Shown here: positions 6,305 to 13,531 of the stretch, in pieces
Layout: the number at the start of each line of letters is the position of its first letter
How positions within the stretch are numbered: position 1 is the stretch's first letter
From: Collinsella aerofaciens
GTDB lineage: Bacteria; Actinomycetota; Coriobacteriia; Coriobacteriales; Coriobacteriaceae
Assembly: GCA_008671135.1 (NCBI GenBank)
Contig: RQAP01000042.1
Span: 1 to 13,708 of the forward strand
DNA: 13,708 bases
Reading direction: 5' to 3'
Position numbers and translations under genes: made by a program
Notes under the pieces: model-generated
Seen by the model: only the letters and a program-made list of their open reading frames with translations
Told to the model about the DNA's origin: nothing
Databases searched by the model: none

Positions 6305-7039
6305 ATGTCCGAAGGCTGGAACATCTTGGTGGTTGATGACGAACCTCCCATTAGGGCTGAGCTACGCTATCTGTTGGAAAAGGATACGCGTGTGGGCCAG
6401 ATTGCCGAGGCGGGCAATGTCACCGAAGCCGCGGAGTCGATTCTGTCGAACAAGCCCGACGTGCTGTTTTTAGACATTACCATGCCCGGTCGCTCGGGAA
6501 TTGAGCTTGCCGAGACGCTGCAGAACCTAAAGACGCCGCCGGTGGTTGTGTTTGTGACGGCGTTTGCCGAGTATGCGGCTGATGCGTATAACCTCGATGC
6601 CGTCGATTATGTCGTCAAGCCGGTCGAGGACGCACGCCTGTCAAAGGCACTCGACAAGATCGAGGCAGCCTTGGGTGTCCGTCGTGTTATCCACGCTCCG
6701 CGCCAGCCTTTGCGTCTGACGGTGGACCGCGGGGGCAAAAAGGTGTTCATTCCCGCCGCAGACGTCTGCTACTTTGAGGCGCGCGCCGATTTTTGCAACG
6801 CCATCTGCGCCGAGGGAACGTACCTGATCAATGAGTCGATCTCTTCGCTCGAGCGTCGCTTGGTCTCCGAGGGCTTTATTCGCGTTCATCGCAGCTATCT
6901 GGTCAATTTGGAAGACGTGCACAATGTCGAGATCGGTTCCACGGGTCTTATGGAGCTCAGGCTCGATCGCGTAACCTCGACGGTGCCCGTGTCCCGCCGT
7001 CGCGCTGCCGAGGTTAAAGCACACTTGGGGCTTGCGTAG
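6305..7039 (+). CDS. LytTR-family response regulator of two-component system 1
   Basis: This 244-residue DNA-binding regulator has an N-terminal receiver domain (1-122) with the acidic pair Asp11/Asp12, phospho-acceptor Asp57 in LFLDITMPG, Thr85 in FVTAF and Lys105 in VVKPV. All catalytic residues are intact. Residues about 135-243 form a LytTR domain, shown by FIRVHRSYLVNL and VPVSRRRAAEVK. GAGGGG lies about seven bases before ATG. It is the cognate partner of the kinase just upstream, most likely co-transcribed. LytTR regulators bind paired direct repeats; I could not identify such a site by eye. Targets are unknown, though transporter genes are the usual targets in related BtsR and YpdB systems. 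Confidence 0.93.
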   Translation: MSEGWNILVVDDEPPIRAELRYLLEKDTRVGQIAEAGNVTEAAESILSNKPDVLFLDITMPGRSGIELAETLQNLKTPPVVVFVTAFAEYAADAYNLDAVDYVVKPVEDARLSKALDKIEAALGVRRVIHAPRQPLRLTVDRGGKKVFIPAADVCYFEARADFCNAICAEGTYLINESISSLERRLVSEGFIRVHRSYLVNLEDVHNVEIGSTGLMELRLDRVTSTVPVSRRRAAEVKAHLGLA

Positions 7040-7071
7040 ACGGTCTGCGTGCCGTCGTTTACCATCGCAGG

Positions 7072-7099
7072 TTTGGCATGGGCGCGCGGTGGGCATAAT
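7072..7099 (+). promoter_or_regulatory. Candidate promoter for the phospholipase-like gene
   Basis: TTTGGC (7072-7077) and CATAAT (7094-7099) are 16 bases apart, and the latter is in the context GTGGGCATAATGG. Very similar -10 contexts precede the next two genes (8131 and 9530). The predicted start of transcription would be about 25 bases before the ATG at 7132. Confidence 0.45.
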
Positions 7100-7131
7100 G
7101 GGTGGCATCGAATGAAATCGAAAGGATCATT

Positions 7132-8076
7132 ATGCCCGCGCTTATCACCCATCATCTGTTTGGCGAGGAAAGCATCGACCGTCTTCCACAGGGCGTCATC
7201 ACGTCCGATGAAGAGCGCATTGCCTTTATCTTGGGCAACCAAGGCCCCGACCCGTTTTTCTTTCACATTCTGACACCGCGTGTTTCCGACTGCGCGCTGC
7301 TGGCGCAGGTCATGCATCGGTCGCGCATGTCTCGTCAGTTTGCGTGCCTGCGCGACGGCGTGTCGCATCTGCTGCCGCGCGACGCCAGCTTGGGTCGTGC
7401 CTTTGCGCTGGGCCTGCTGTCTCATTACGTGCTCGACCGCAACGCTCATCCCTTTGTCTATGAGCAGCAGTTTGGCATTGTCGAGTCCGATTCAGAGCTT
7501 GAGGATTCGAGCAGTCAGGTCCATGCCGTGATCGAGAGCGACCTGGATGTACTGATGCTGCAGCTTAAACGCGATGGCGCTACGGTCGACGATTACCCGC
7601 CGGCGGGCGAGATCGTCACCACCGATCGCATCAATCGCGTGGCCGGCGTGCTGATGAGCTATGTTGCCGGACGCGTGTACGGCATTGACATTCCGGCGGG
7701 GGAGTACGGTGCTGCCGTTGCCAATATGCAGCGACTTTACCGCGCGATTGAGCCGGCCGGCTCCGCAAAGACGCGCGCGATCTCGCTGGTTGAGGGCTTG
7801 GTGCACGACTACTCGCTGCTCGACGGCCTTGCCCATCGCGTGACGACGGAGCTGCCCGAGCGCACCGGTAACCTGGGCCATCTGACATGGAAGAATCCCT
7901 TTACCGACGAGGTCTCGAACGAGAGTTTCCCCGAGGTCTTTGATCGCGCGCTGGTCGATTACGAGTGCACGGTCGCACGTTTTATCGAGACCGGTGACAT
8001 GGATGCCGTGACCAGTCACGTCAACTACAGCGGTCGCGTGCTCGAAGCCGATGAGGAGTTCGACCGCGAGGAATAG
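7132..8076 (+). CDS. Zinc-dependent phospholipase C family protein
   Basis: The 314-residue protein matches the zinc-dependent phospholipase C / S1-P1 nuclease-like family by its histidine- and aspartate-rich motifs: ALITHHLFGEE (His7, His8), GNQGPDPFFFH (Asp40), LGLLSHYVLDRNAHP (His98, Asp102, His106) and HAVIESDLD (His131, Glu135). These are spaced as expected for a metal centre. There is no signal peptide, unlike secreted clostridial alpha-toxin-type enzymes, so a toxin role is not indicated and the protein is probably cytosolic. The start is ATG 7132 after AAAGGATCATT; an upstream in-frame GTG at 7102 falls next to the promoter and has no good ribosome binding site. The true substrate (phospholipid, other phosphodiester) is unknown. 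Confidence 0.8.
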   Translation: MPALITHHLFGEESIDRLPQGVITSDEERIAFILGNQGPDPFFFHILTPRVSDCALLAQVMHRSRMSRQFACLRDGVSHLLPRDASLGRAFALGLLSHYVLDRNAHPFVYEQQFGIVESDSELEDSSSQVHAVIESDLDVLMLQLKRDGATVDDYPPAGEIVTTDRINRVAGVLMSYVAGRVYGIDIPAGEYGAAVANMQRLYRAIEPAGSAKTRAISLVEGLVHDYSLLDGLAHRVTTELPERTGNLGHLTWKNPFTDEVSNESFPEVFDRALVDYECTVARFIETGDMDAVTSHVNYSGRVLEADEEFDREE

Positions 8077-8130
8077 GGCCCGTGCGTGCCCCTTTGCCGA
8101 ATCCTTACCGGCGGTTCTGGACAATTGGGG

Positions 8131-8136
8131 TACGAT
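8131..8136 (+). promoter_or_regulatory. Candidate -10 box for the MFS gene
   Basis: TACGAT in the context TTGGGGTACGATGAA resembles the -10 contexts at 7094 and 9530. No clear -35 is seen. It lies about 40 bases before the ATG at 8178. Confidence 0.35.
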
Positions 8137-8177
8137 GAACTAACTGCATATCGGGCGAATACGAAGGGTCCCTGTCC

Positions 8178-9437
8178 ATGAAATACACCAAGCTCGAGCG
8201 TAACTGGGTTATGTATGATGTGGGCAATTCGGCCCTCGTGCTGCTCAATACCTCGGTGGTGCCCATTTACTTTAACGCCATCAATACCGGCGCTTCCTCG
8301 GCCGACCTGGTGGTCGCCTGGGGCAATGCACAGACGATCGCCTCGCTGGTCATCGCCATGCTCATGCCCATTCTGGGCGCACTTGCCGACTACGCTGGCA
8401 ACAAAATCAAGTTCTTCTTGGGCTTTTTCCTCACGGGCCTGGTTCTTTGCCTGGCGCAGGCTATCCCAATGTCCGCCATGGCATTTTTGACCGTGTACGT
8501 GCTGTGCACCATCGGCCTTAACTCTTCTATGACGTTCTACGACGCCATGCTGCCCGACGTTACCACCGACGAGCGCATGGACGCCGTGTCCAGCTCGGGT
8601 TATGCCTGGGGCTACATCGGTTCCACCGTGCCGTTCGTCATCTGCCTGGCGCTCATCATGGGTGGCCCCGCTCTTGGCGTCCCCACCATGCTGGCAACGC
8701 GTCTGTCTTTTATCATCACTGGTGCCTGGTGGCTCATCTTTACCCTGCCGCTCATTCACACCTATAAGCAAAAGTATGGTCGCGAGCGCGGTCCCGAGGA
8801 CACTATCGGCCGCATCGTGGGCGGTGTGTTCTCCGAGGTCGGACACACCATGCGCGAGATCGCCCACAACAAGACCGTGCTGGTCTACATGATTGCGTTC
8901 TTCTTCTATATCGACGGTGTGCACACGGTCATTTCCATGGCTACCAGCTACGGCTCGGCTTTGGGCATCGATTCGACCCAGTTGGTCCTGGCGCTGCTCG
9001 TCACGCAGTTCGTGGCCTTTCCGTCCGCCATCATCTACGGCAAGCTCGCCGGACGCGTGGGCACGCTCAACATGATCTTGGTGGCAGTCGCCGCCTATAT
9101 GGGCATTGTGCTGTTCGCCGCGTTCTTCCTAAAGACCGCCTTTGAGTTTTGGGTGCTTGCCATTATGGTCGGCCTGTTCCAGGGCGGCGTGCAGGCGCTC
9201 AGCCGTAGCTACTTTGGCCGCATTATCCCCAAGGAAAAGTCCAACGAGTACTACGGCTTCTTTGACATCTTTGGTCGTTATGCAAGCGTTATGGGCACCT
9301 TCCTGGTGTCGGTCGTCACCTCGCTGACCGGCAACCCGTCGCTGGGCGTCCTTTCCATTGGCGTGCTGCTGATCGTTGGCTTTATGCTGCTGGTCCGCCT
9401 GTCCCGCATGACTCGGGCGGCAGAGCATGCCGCATAG
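8178..9437 (+). CDS. MFS transporter, UMF1/Atg22-like
   Basis: This 419-residue integral membrane protein has about 12 hydrophobic helices and the marks of the UMF1 (Atg22-like) branch of the major facilitator superfamily: WVMYDVGNSA (10-19) and VVPIYF in the first helix, LGALADYAGNK (66-76) after the second, FYDAMLPDV (120-128), SSSGYAWGYIGS (138-149), YIDGVHTV (244-251), and QALSRSYFGRIIP (339-351). Members in bacteria are probable exporters or importers of small molecules, with amino acid efflux suggested for fungal relatives; substrate here is unknown. The ATG follows GAAGGG at a distance of about ten bases. It appears to be transcribed on its own or with the gene before it, ahead of the hairpin at 9552. 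Confidence 0.88.
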   Translation: MKYTKLERNWVMYDVGNSALVLLNTSVVPIYFNAINTGASSADLVVAWGNAQTIASLVIAMLMPILGALADYAGNKIKFFLGFFLTGLVLCLAQAIPMSAMAFLTVYVLCTIGLNSSMTFYDAMLPDVTTDERMDAVSSSGYAWGYIGSTVPFVICLALIMGGPALGVPTMLATRLSFIITGAWWLIFTLPLIHTYKQKYGRERGPEDTIGRIVGGVFSEVGHTMREIAHNKTVLVYMIAFFFYIDGVHTVISMATSYGSALGIDSTQLVLALLVTQFVAFPSAIIYGKLAGRVGTLNMILVAVAAYMGIVLFAAFFLKTAFEFWVLAIMVGLFQGGVQALSRSYFGRIIPKEKSNEYYGFFDIFGRYASVMGTFLVSVVTSLTGNPSLGVLSIGVLLIVGFMLLVRLSRMTRAAEHAA

Positions 9438-9493
9438 GAGCGAGCGGCTATTGTGCCTGTCCACGGTACTCTTTTGGGGTTATCCGCAATAAA

Positions 9494-9514
9494 CATTGCG
9501 ACTTGCGAGCAATG
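9494..9514. promoter_or_regulatory. Small inverted repeat upstream of the glycosyltransferase promoter
   Basis: CATTGC (9494-9499) and GCAATG (9509-9514) are perfect 6-bp inverted repeats 9 bases apart, ending 15 bases before the -10-like TATGAT. The position would suit an operator overlapping a -35 region. It could also be a weak hairpin at the 3' end of the MFS transcript. Confidence 0.3.
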
Positions 9515-9529
9515 ATTTGCCCAAGTGGG

Positions 9530-9535
9530 TATGAT
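9530..9535 (+). promoter_or_regulatory. Candidate -10 box upstream of the glycosyltransferase
   Basis: TATGAT in the context GTGGGTATGATGG is the best match of three similar -10 contexts in this region (others at 7094 and 8131). A good -35 is not visible. Transcription would start around 9541, directly ahead of the terminator-like hairpin at 9552-9587. Confidence 0.4.
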
Positions 9536-9551
9536 GGAATCAGCTAGGTCG

Positions 9552-9587
9552 CGGGGCGTCGCCTGTGTTTGGCGGCGTCCCGTTTTT
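9552..9587 (+). terminator. Strong terminator hairpin just before the glycosyltransferase (possible attenuator)
   Basis: CGGGGCGTCGCC (9552-9563) pairs over 12 bp with GGCGGCGTCCCG (9571-9582), two pairs being G-T wobbles, with a 7-nt loop, followed by TTTTT (9583-9587). It ends only about 8 bases before the ribosome binding site AGGGAGGG and 22 bases before ATG 9609. It either closes the MFS transcript, leaving the next genes to depend on read-through, or works as a leader attenuator for the promoter-like -10 at 9530. Confidence 0.8.
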
Positions 9588-9608
9588 GTGTTGCAGGGAG
9601 GGTAAGGC

Positions 9609-10796
9609 ATGAACGCCACGGTCGTGATTCCAACGTATTGGGCGGGCGATGACGCTTGCGCAAACGCCCCTGGCACCTATGATCATTCGACGCGACTCAA
9701 CGCCGACAATCCCGAACTCGACCGCTGCCTGGCCTCGCTTGAGCAGGTACGTGACATCCCGCGCATCATCCTTTTGGTGGTCTGTCCCGTTTCTGCCACA
9801 GCCGATGTGTCGCTGCGCGTGCGCGAGATTGTCGACGCGCATCCCACGCTCAAAGTCACCGTTGTCACCAACACCCAGGCCTCGCATATCGCAGACCGGG
9901 TTGCTCAGATCGCGCCCAAGGGTTCGGGCGAGTGCGTGAGCCTGCGAGGCTACGGTGCCATCCGCAATATGGGGCTAGCCTGTGCCGCTGTGCTGGGGCA
10001 TGACGCGGTTATCTTTTTGGATGACGATGAGACTGTCATCGACGCCGACTTTATGAAGCGCGCGACCTATGCGTTGGGGCAGCAGACGCGTCAGGGCTTG
10101 CCGATCTTGGTCAAGAGCGGTTATTTCTACGATCGCGACGGCTCGCCGCTGGCTCCCACGGACAAGGCGGGCATCTGCCATCGTTGGTGGACCAAGCGCA
10201 TCGAGTTCAACCGTTGGATGAAAAAGGCGCTCTCGGGCACTCGCATCTCGCGCTCCAACTACGTGTGCGGCGGCCTGATGGCCCTGCACGCCCGCGCCTT
10301 TACGCGTGTGGCCTTTGACCCGTTTATCACCCGCGGCGAGGACTTGGATTACCTCTTTAACATGCGCATGTTTGGCTACGACGTGTGGTTCGATAACGAG
10401 TGGACCGTGCGCCATCTGCCTCCGGAGTCTGAAAAGCGCTCACCGCGCTTTATGCAGGATGTATACCGTTGGTACTACGAACGGGCCAAGTTGACATTCG
10501 CCGCGCATCAAAAGGAGCTCATTCCCGTTACGGCGGCATCACTCATGCCCTACCCGGGCCCGTGGATTTCGCGCGAGCTCGACGACCGCGTGCGCAAGAC
10601 CGCTATGGTCCGCAGCGTGTTTACCCGCGAGCATGAGGGCTACCTGCGCATTTGGCGCCATGGTATCGGCGAGGCAAAGGCCTATGCGCGCCAAAACGCT
10701 GCAAGCTACCTGCGTTTCCAGAGCTTTTGGCCCAAGATTATGGACGGGCTTTGGCGTGACGCACAACTGATCAGTATCCTGGAGGGGGCCGAATGA
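9609..10796 (+). CDS. Glycosyltransferase family 2-like protein
   Basis: This 395-residue protein begins with a GT-A-type strand TVVIPTYW (4-11). The nucleotide-sugar/metal motif is in VIFLDDDE (Asp138-Asp140), and RGEDLDYLFNMRMFG (242-256) has the usual acceptor-side ED pair, followed by VRHLPP (His269). These are the features of GT2-like transferases that build surface polysaccharide or glycolipid. No transmembrane segment is evident, so the enzyme is probably cytosolic or peripheral. The C-terminal about 110 residues are not assigned. AGGGAGGG precedes the ATG by about six bases. The stop codon TGA overlaps the ATG of the following sensor kinase (ATGA), an uncommon pairing that points to co-translation. 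Sugar donor and acceptor are unknown. Confidence 0.82.
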   Translation: MNATVVIPTYWAGDDACANAPGTYDHSTRLNADNPELDRCLASLEQVRDIPRIILLVVCPVSATADVSLRVREIVDAHPTLKVTVVTNTQASHIADRVAQIAPKGSGECVSLRGYGAIRNMGLACAAVLGHDAVIFLDDDETVIDADFMKRATYALGQQTRQGLPILVKSGYFYDRDGSPLAPTDKAGICHRWWTKRIEFNRWMKKALSGTRISRSNYVCGGLMALHARAFTRVAFDPFITRGEDLDYLFNMRMFGYDVWFDNEWTVRHLPPESEKRSPRFMQDVYRWYYERAKLTFAAHQKELIPVTAASLMPYPGPWISRELDDRVRKTAMVRSVFTREHEGYLRIWRHGIGEAKAYARQNAASYLRFQSFWPKIMDGLWRDAQLISILEGAE

Positions 10797-12136
10797 TCGA
10801 CCGCCGCGCCCAGCGCGATAGTTCAATATCAATCTTTCGCATCATTGCCGTTGCCTGCGCCATTTGTGTGCTGGTGTACTTTATTTTTGCCTTGGTGACC
10901 GGTATCGAGCCGATCGCCACGGTGATTGCCTGCGCGCTGCTGTGCATCTTTCTGTGCATCTTTATCTTTTTGACGCTCAATCCCGATTCGGTGCGCTCCC
11001 AGTACACCGAGGAGACGCTCTCGGTGGCCTCGGCCATGCTCGAGGACATTAAGGGCGGTCTGACGCAGGAGTCGGCGCGTTTGGTGTGCCGGCGCATTTT
11101 GCCCGAGACGCGCGCCATGACGGTGGCCATCACCGACGAGGGCAACGTGTTGGCCTGCGCAGGCGAGTTTGAGGAAAAACTACTGCCAGATTCTCCCATC
11201 CACACGCTTGCCACACGCTACGTTATCGAACATGGCATCGTGCAGTCGTTCAACCGTATGGTGGATGTCGTGGGCTCGGATGGCTCGCACAACCAAGTCC
11301 CCGCCGGCATTATCGCCCCCATCAAGGTGGGCGATCGTACCGTCGGCACGCTCAAGTTCTACTACAAGACCCCGCGCGCCGTCGACCGTACCCAGTACGC
11401 GCTTGCCTCGGGCTTTGCCGAGATCTTGTCCACGCAGCTCGCCATCCACGAGCTCGAGGTGCAAAAGGAACTCACGGCGCGCGCCGAGGTGCGTGCGCTG
11501 CAGGCGCAGATTAACCCGCACTTCCTGTTCAACACGCTGAACACCATTGCATCGTTTACGCGCACCGACCCGCTGCGGGCCCGCGAACTGCTTCGTGAGT
11601 TCTCATCGTTCTATCGTGCCACGCTCGACAACTCGGGATCGCTTATTCCGGTCTCGCGCGAGGTCGCACAGACCAAGCGCTACCTTACCTTTGAGAAGGC
11701 CCGCTTTGGCGAGGACCGCGTGCTTGCGACGTTCGATGTGTCCGAGGACGTGGAAGATACGCTGGTGCCGGCGTTCGTGATCCAGCCGATTGTCGAGAAC
11801 GCCGTACGTCATGGTATGGGCGATGACGACGCCCTGAGGATCGACGTGACCGTTCACCAAGACGGCGAGGATGCAATCTTGATTGCCGTGGCCGATAATG
11901 GCGTGGGCATGGATGAGGGTACCGCCGCCAGACTGTTTGACGAGCGTTCTGCCCGTCCCGACGCCAGCTCTCCCCAGGGTGGCGGCGCCGGTGTGGCCAT
12001 GCACAATATTTCGGAGCGCATCCATCGCTTTTATGGGCCGCACTCCTATACGCGTGTCGAATCGGCGCCGGGCAAGGGCACCAAAGTGCTCCTTCATCTT
12101 GATTTGTCAGAGAGCATCTTCGACATTCAAGAGTAA
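10793..12136 (+). CDS. LytS-like sensor histidine kinase of two-component system 2
   Basis: The 447-residue product has two transmembrane helices (about 14-36 and 40-61) joined by a very short loop, a GAF-like region (about 70-220) containing AGIIAPIKVGDRTVGTLKF, a His_kinase domain with phospho-acceptor His243 in QINPHFLFN, and an HATPase domain with QPIVENAVRH (Asn336), VADNGVGM (366-373) and GGGAGVAMHN (396-405). The ATG overlaps the glycosyltransferase stop codon, and GGAGGGGG in the end of that gene provides the ribosome binding site. Stretches such as ALASGFA, LSTQLA and ELTARAEVRALQ match the kinase at 4881-6266 closely, so the two are paralogues; the GAF-like regions are less alike, suggesting different signals. 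The paired regulator starts 72 bases downstream. Confidence 0.92.
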   Translation: MIDRRAQRDSSISIFRIIAVACAICVLVYFIFALVTGIEPIATVIACALLCIFLCIFIFLTLNPDSVRSQYTEETLSVASAMLEDIKGGLTQESARLVCRRILPETRAMTVAITDEGNVLACAGEFEEKLLPDSPIHTLATRYVIEHGIVQSFNRMVDVVGSDGSHNQVPAGIIAPIKVGDRTVGTLKFYYKTPRAVDRTQYALASGFAEILSTQLAIHELEVQKELTARAEVRALQAQINPHFLFNTLNTIASFTRTDPLRARELLREFSSFYRATLDNSGSLIPVSREVAQTKRYLTFEKARFGEDRVLATFDVSEDVEDTLVPAFVIQPIVENAVRHGMGDDDALRIDVTVHQDGEDAILIAVADNGVGMDEGTAARLFDERSARPDASSPQGGGAGVAMHNISERIHRFYGPHSYTRVESAPGKGTKVLLHLDLSESIFDIQE

Positions 12137-12145
12137 AATAAAAGG

Positions 12146-12183
12146 CTACGGGCTCAACGTCATGCGACGGATGCCCGGCGTAG
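12146..12183 (+). promoter_or_regulatory. Three-tier hairpin between kinase 2 and regulator 2
   Basis: CTACG (12146-12150) / CGTAG (12179-12183), GGC (12151-12153) / GCC (12173-12175) and CGTC (12158-12161) / GACG (12166-12169) nest inside one another with small internal loops and an ATGC tetraloop. It fills most of the 72-base gap and has no T-run. It may set the relative expression of kinase and regulator or mark an mRNA processing site. Confidence 0.4.
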
Positions 12184-12208
12184 TTAGTTGACGAAAGGTT
12201 TTATCCCT

Positions 12209-12925
12209 ATGCTGCGTGCGATGATTGTGGATGATGAGGCGCCGGCTCGCTCGGAGCTTCGCTTCCTGCTCGAGCAAACGGGCAAGATCGGCACGATCAC
12301 GGAGGCGTCGAGCGTCCGCTCCGCCATCGAGATGCTTATGGAAAGTCGCGTGGATGTCGTGTTTCTCGATATCTCGATGCCCGGTGCCTCGGGCCTGCAA
12401 CTTGCCGAGGCGCTGCATAAGCTCAAAAATCCGCCGGCGATCGTGTTTGTGACTGCGTATAGTGACCATGCGGTCGAGGCATTCGACGTGGATGCCGTCG
12501 ATTATCTGATGAAGCCGGTCGAGGAAGCTCGCTTGGATCGCGCGATCGAGAAGGTCATGCAACGCACCAAGCCGGTTACGGACAGCAAGGTGACCATCGA
12601 GCGTATCCCGGTGGAAAAGGGCGGCCGCAAGGTGCTCATTCCCGTGGACGACATTCGCTTTATCATGGCCAAGGACGATTACTCCTGCATCTATACCGTC
12701 GATGATCGCTTTTTGTCGACGACCTCGCTGGCGCAGTTTGAGGCCAAGCTCTGCGACTTTGGCTTCTTCCGTGTTCACCGCCGCTATATCGTCAACTTGG
12801 CGTGCGTCACGGATGTGGAGACGGTGCCCTCGGGCGCCATCCAGCTGGGCATTACGGGCGTCGACGAACGCGTGCCGGTTTCGCGCCGCCGCGTCGTGCC
12901 GCTCAAGAAGGCTCTGAGTCTCTAG
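12209..12925 (+). CDS. LytTR-family response regulator of two-component system 2
   Basis: This 238-residue regulator has a receiver domain with Asp8/Asp9 in IVDDE, phospho-acceptor Asp54 in VFLDISMPG, Thr82 in FVTAY and Lys102 in LMKPV, and a LytTR DNA-binding domain (about 127-238) with FFRVHRRYIVNL and VPVSRRRVVPLK. All receiver residues needed for phosphorylation are present. I chose ATG 12209, with AAAGG about ten bases upstream; a TTG at 12188 and an ATG at 12221 are alternatives. It is the partner of the kinase just before it and a close paralogue of the regulator at 6305-7039: shared words include DAVDY and KPVE. A terminator follows, so this gene ends the glycosyltransferase-kinase-regulator unit. 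Confidence 0.92.
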   Translation: MLRAMIVDDEAPARSELRFLLEQTGKIGTITEASSVRSAIEMLMESRVDVVFLDISMPGASGLQLAEALHKLKNPPAIVFVTAYSDHAVEAFDVDAVDYLMKPVEEARLDRAIEKVMQRTKPVTDSKVTIERIPVEKGGRKVLIPVDDIRFIMAKDDYSCIYTVDDRFLSTTSLAQFEAKLCDFGFFRVHRRYIVNLACVTDVETVPSGAIQLGITGVDERVPVSRRRVVPLKKALSL

Positions 12926-12931
12926 CACACT

Positions 12932-12981
12932 GGCCCCGCAGCCCTGTAGACCCATCGTCTGCGGAGCCGTGGGGCTTTTTT
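12932..12981 (+). terminator. Terminator of the two-component system 2 operon
   Basis: GGCCCC (12932-12937) can pair with GGGGC (12971-12975), with an inner GCAG (12938-12941) / CTGC (12959-12962) helix and a bulge on the right arm, followed by TTTTTT (12976-12981). The stem is irregular, but GC content and the T-run are good. Confidence 0.75.
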
Positions 12982-13021
12982 GTATGTATCTGCCGAATCG
13001 TTTTTTTGCGGAAGGGATCCC

Positions 13022-13489
13022 ATGAACAGTGCAAGCGCCAAGCGTATCGACATCATCTCGGACACCCACGGCTATTTATCGCCTGCGCTCCTGGATGAGC
13101 TTGAGGGCGCAGACCTGATCATCCACGCCGGCGACCTCACGTCAGAGATGGACTACGAGCACCTATGCACCATCGCCCCCGTGCGGGCCGTACTGGGTAA
13201 CAACGATTACTACCGCGACTACGGCCCCGATGTAGACCGTCTTGCGCTCTTTACCTACGAAGGCCTTAAATTCGCCGTAGCCCACTACCGCGAAGACCTT
13301 CCGGTGGGATCCGTAGACGTAGCCATCAACGGCCACACCCACGTAACCAAAGAAGCCCAAGTGGGCCGTTGCTTAGTCCTCAACCCGGGCAGCGCCAGCT
13401 ACCCCAGAGGCACCCGAGGCCCCACCATGGCCAGAATGCTCGTAAAAGACGGCAAGATCCTAAGCACTAAGTTTATTGACCTAGAGTAA
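13022..13489 (+). CDS. YfcE-type metallophosphoesterase
   Basis: This 155-residue cytosolic phosphodiesterase is of normal length for the small YfcE/MJ0936 class of calcineurin-like enzymes. The metal ligands are all visible: SDTHG (Asp14, His16), HAGD (Asp38), LGNND (Asn60), a histidine at AHYRED (His88) and NGHTH (His105, His107), followed by the family tail NPGSASYPRG. Such enzymes hydrolyse phosphodiesters in vitro; the natural substrate is generally unclear. ATG 13022 is preceded by GGAAGGG at about five bases, favoured over an in-frame ATG at 12980 that lies inside the T-run of the preceding terminator. It sits between two terminators and is probably a single-gene unit; no clear promoter was found in the 40 bases available. 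The assignment is firm. Confidence 0.93.
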   Translation: MNSASAKRIDIISDTHGYLSPALLDELEGADLIIHAGDLTSEMDYEHLCTIAPVRAVLGNNDYYRDYGPDVDRLALFTYEGLKFAVAHYREDLPVGSVDVAINGHTHVTKEAQVGRCLVLNPGSASYPRGTRGPTMARMLVKDGKILSTKFIDLE

Positions 13490-13496
13490 TCACAAC

Positions 13497-13531
13497 AAAA
13501 ACGGGGGATGCACAATGCATCCCCCGTTTTT
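13497..13531. terminator. Strong bidirectional terminator
   Basis: AAAAACGGGGGATGCA (13497-13512) and TGCATCCCCCGTTTTT (13516-13531) form a perfect 16-bp stem with a 3-nt loop, flanked by A and T tracts. It can work on both strands, closing the phosphoesterase gene and any minus-strand gene beyond the right edge. Confidence 0.93.

Noticed and set aside
7039..7061. Hairpin GACGG/CCGTC followed by GTTT after regulator 1
   Set aside because: A five-pair stem and a weak T-tract; could end the system 1 transcript but support is too thin.
8076..8095. Short hairpin GGGC/GCCC followed by CTTT after the phospholipase-like gene
   Set aside because: Only four solid base pairs and a very short T-run; not enough to call a terminator.
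12146..13069. 307-codon minus-strand open frame opposite regulator 2
   Set aside because: Antisense shadow; it crosses a terminator and the 5' end of the phosphoesterase gene.
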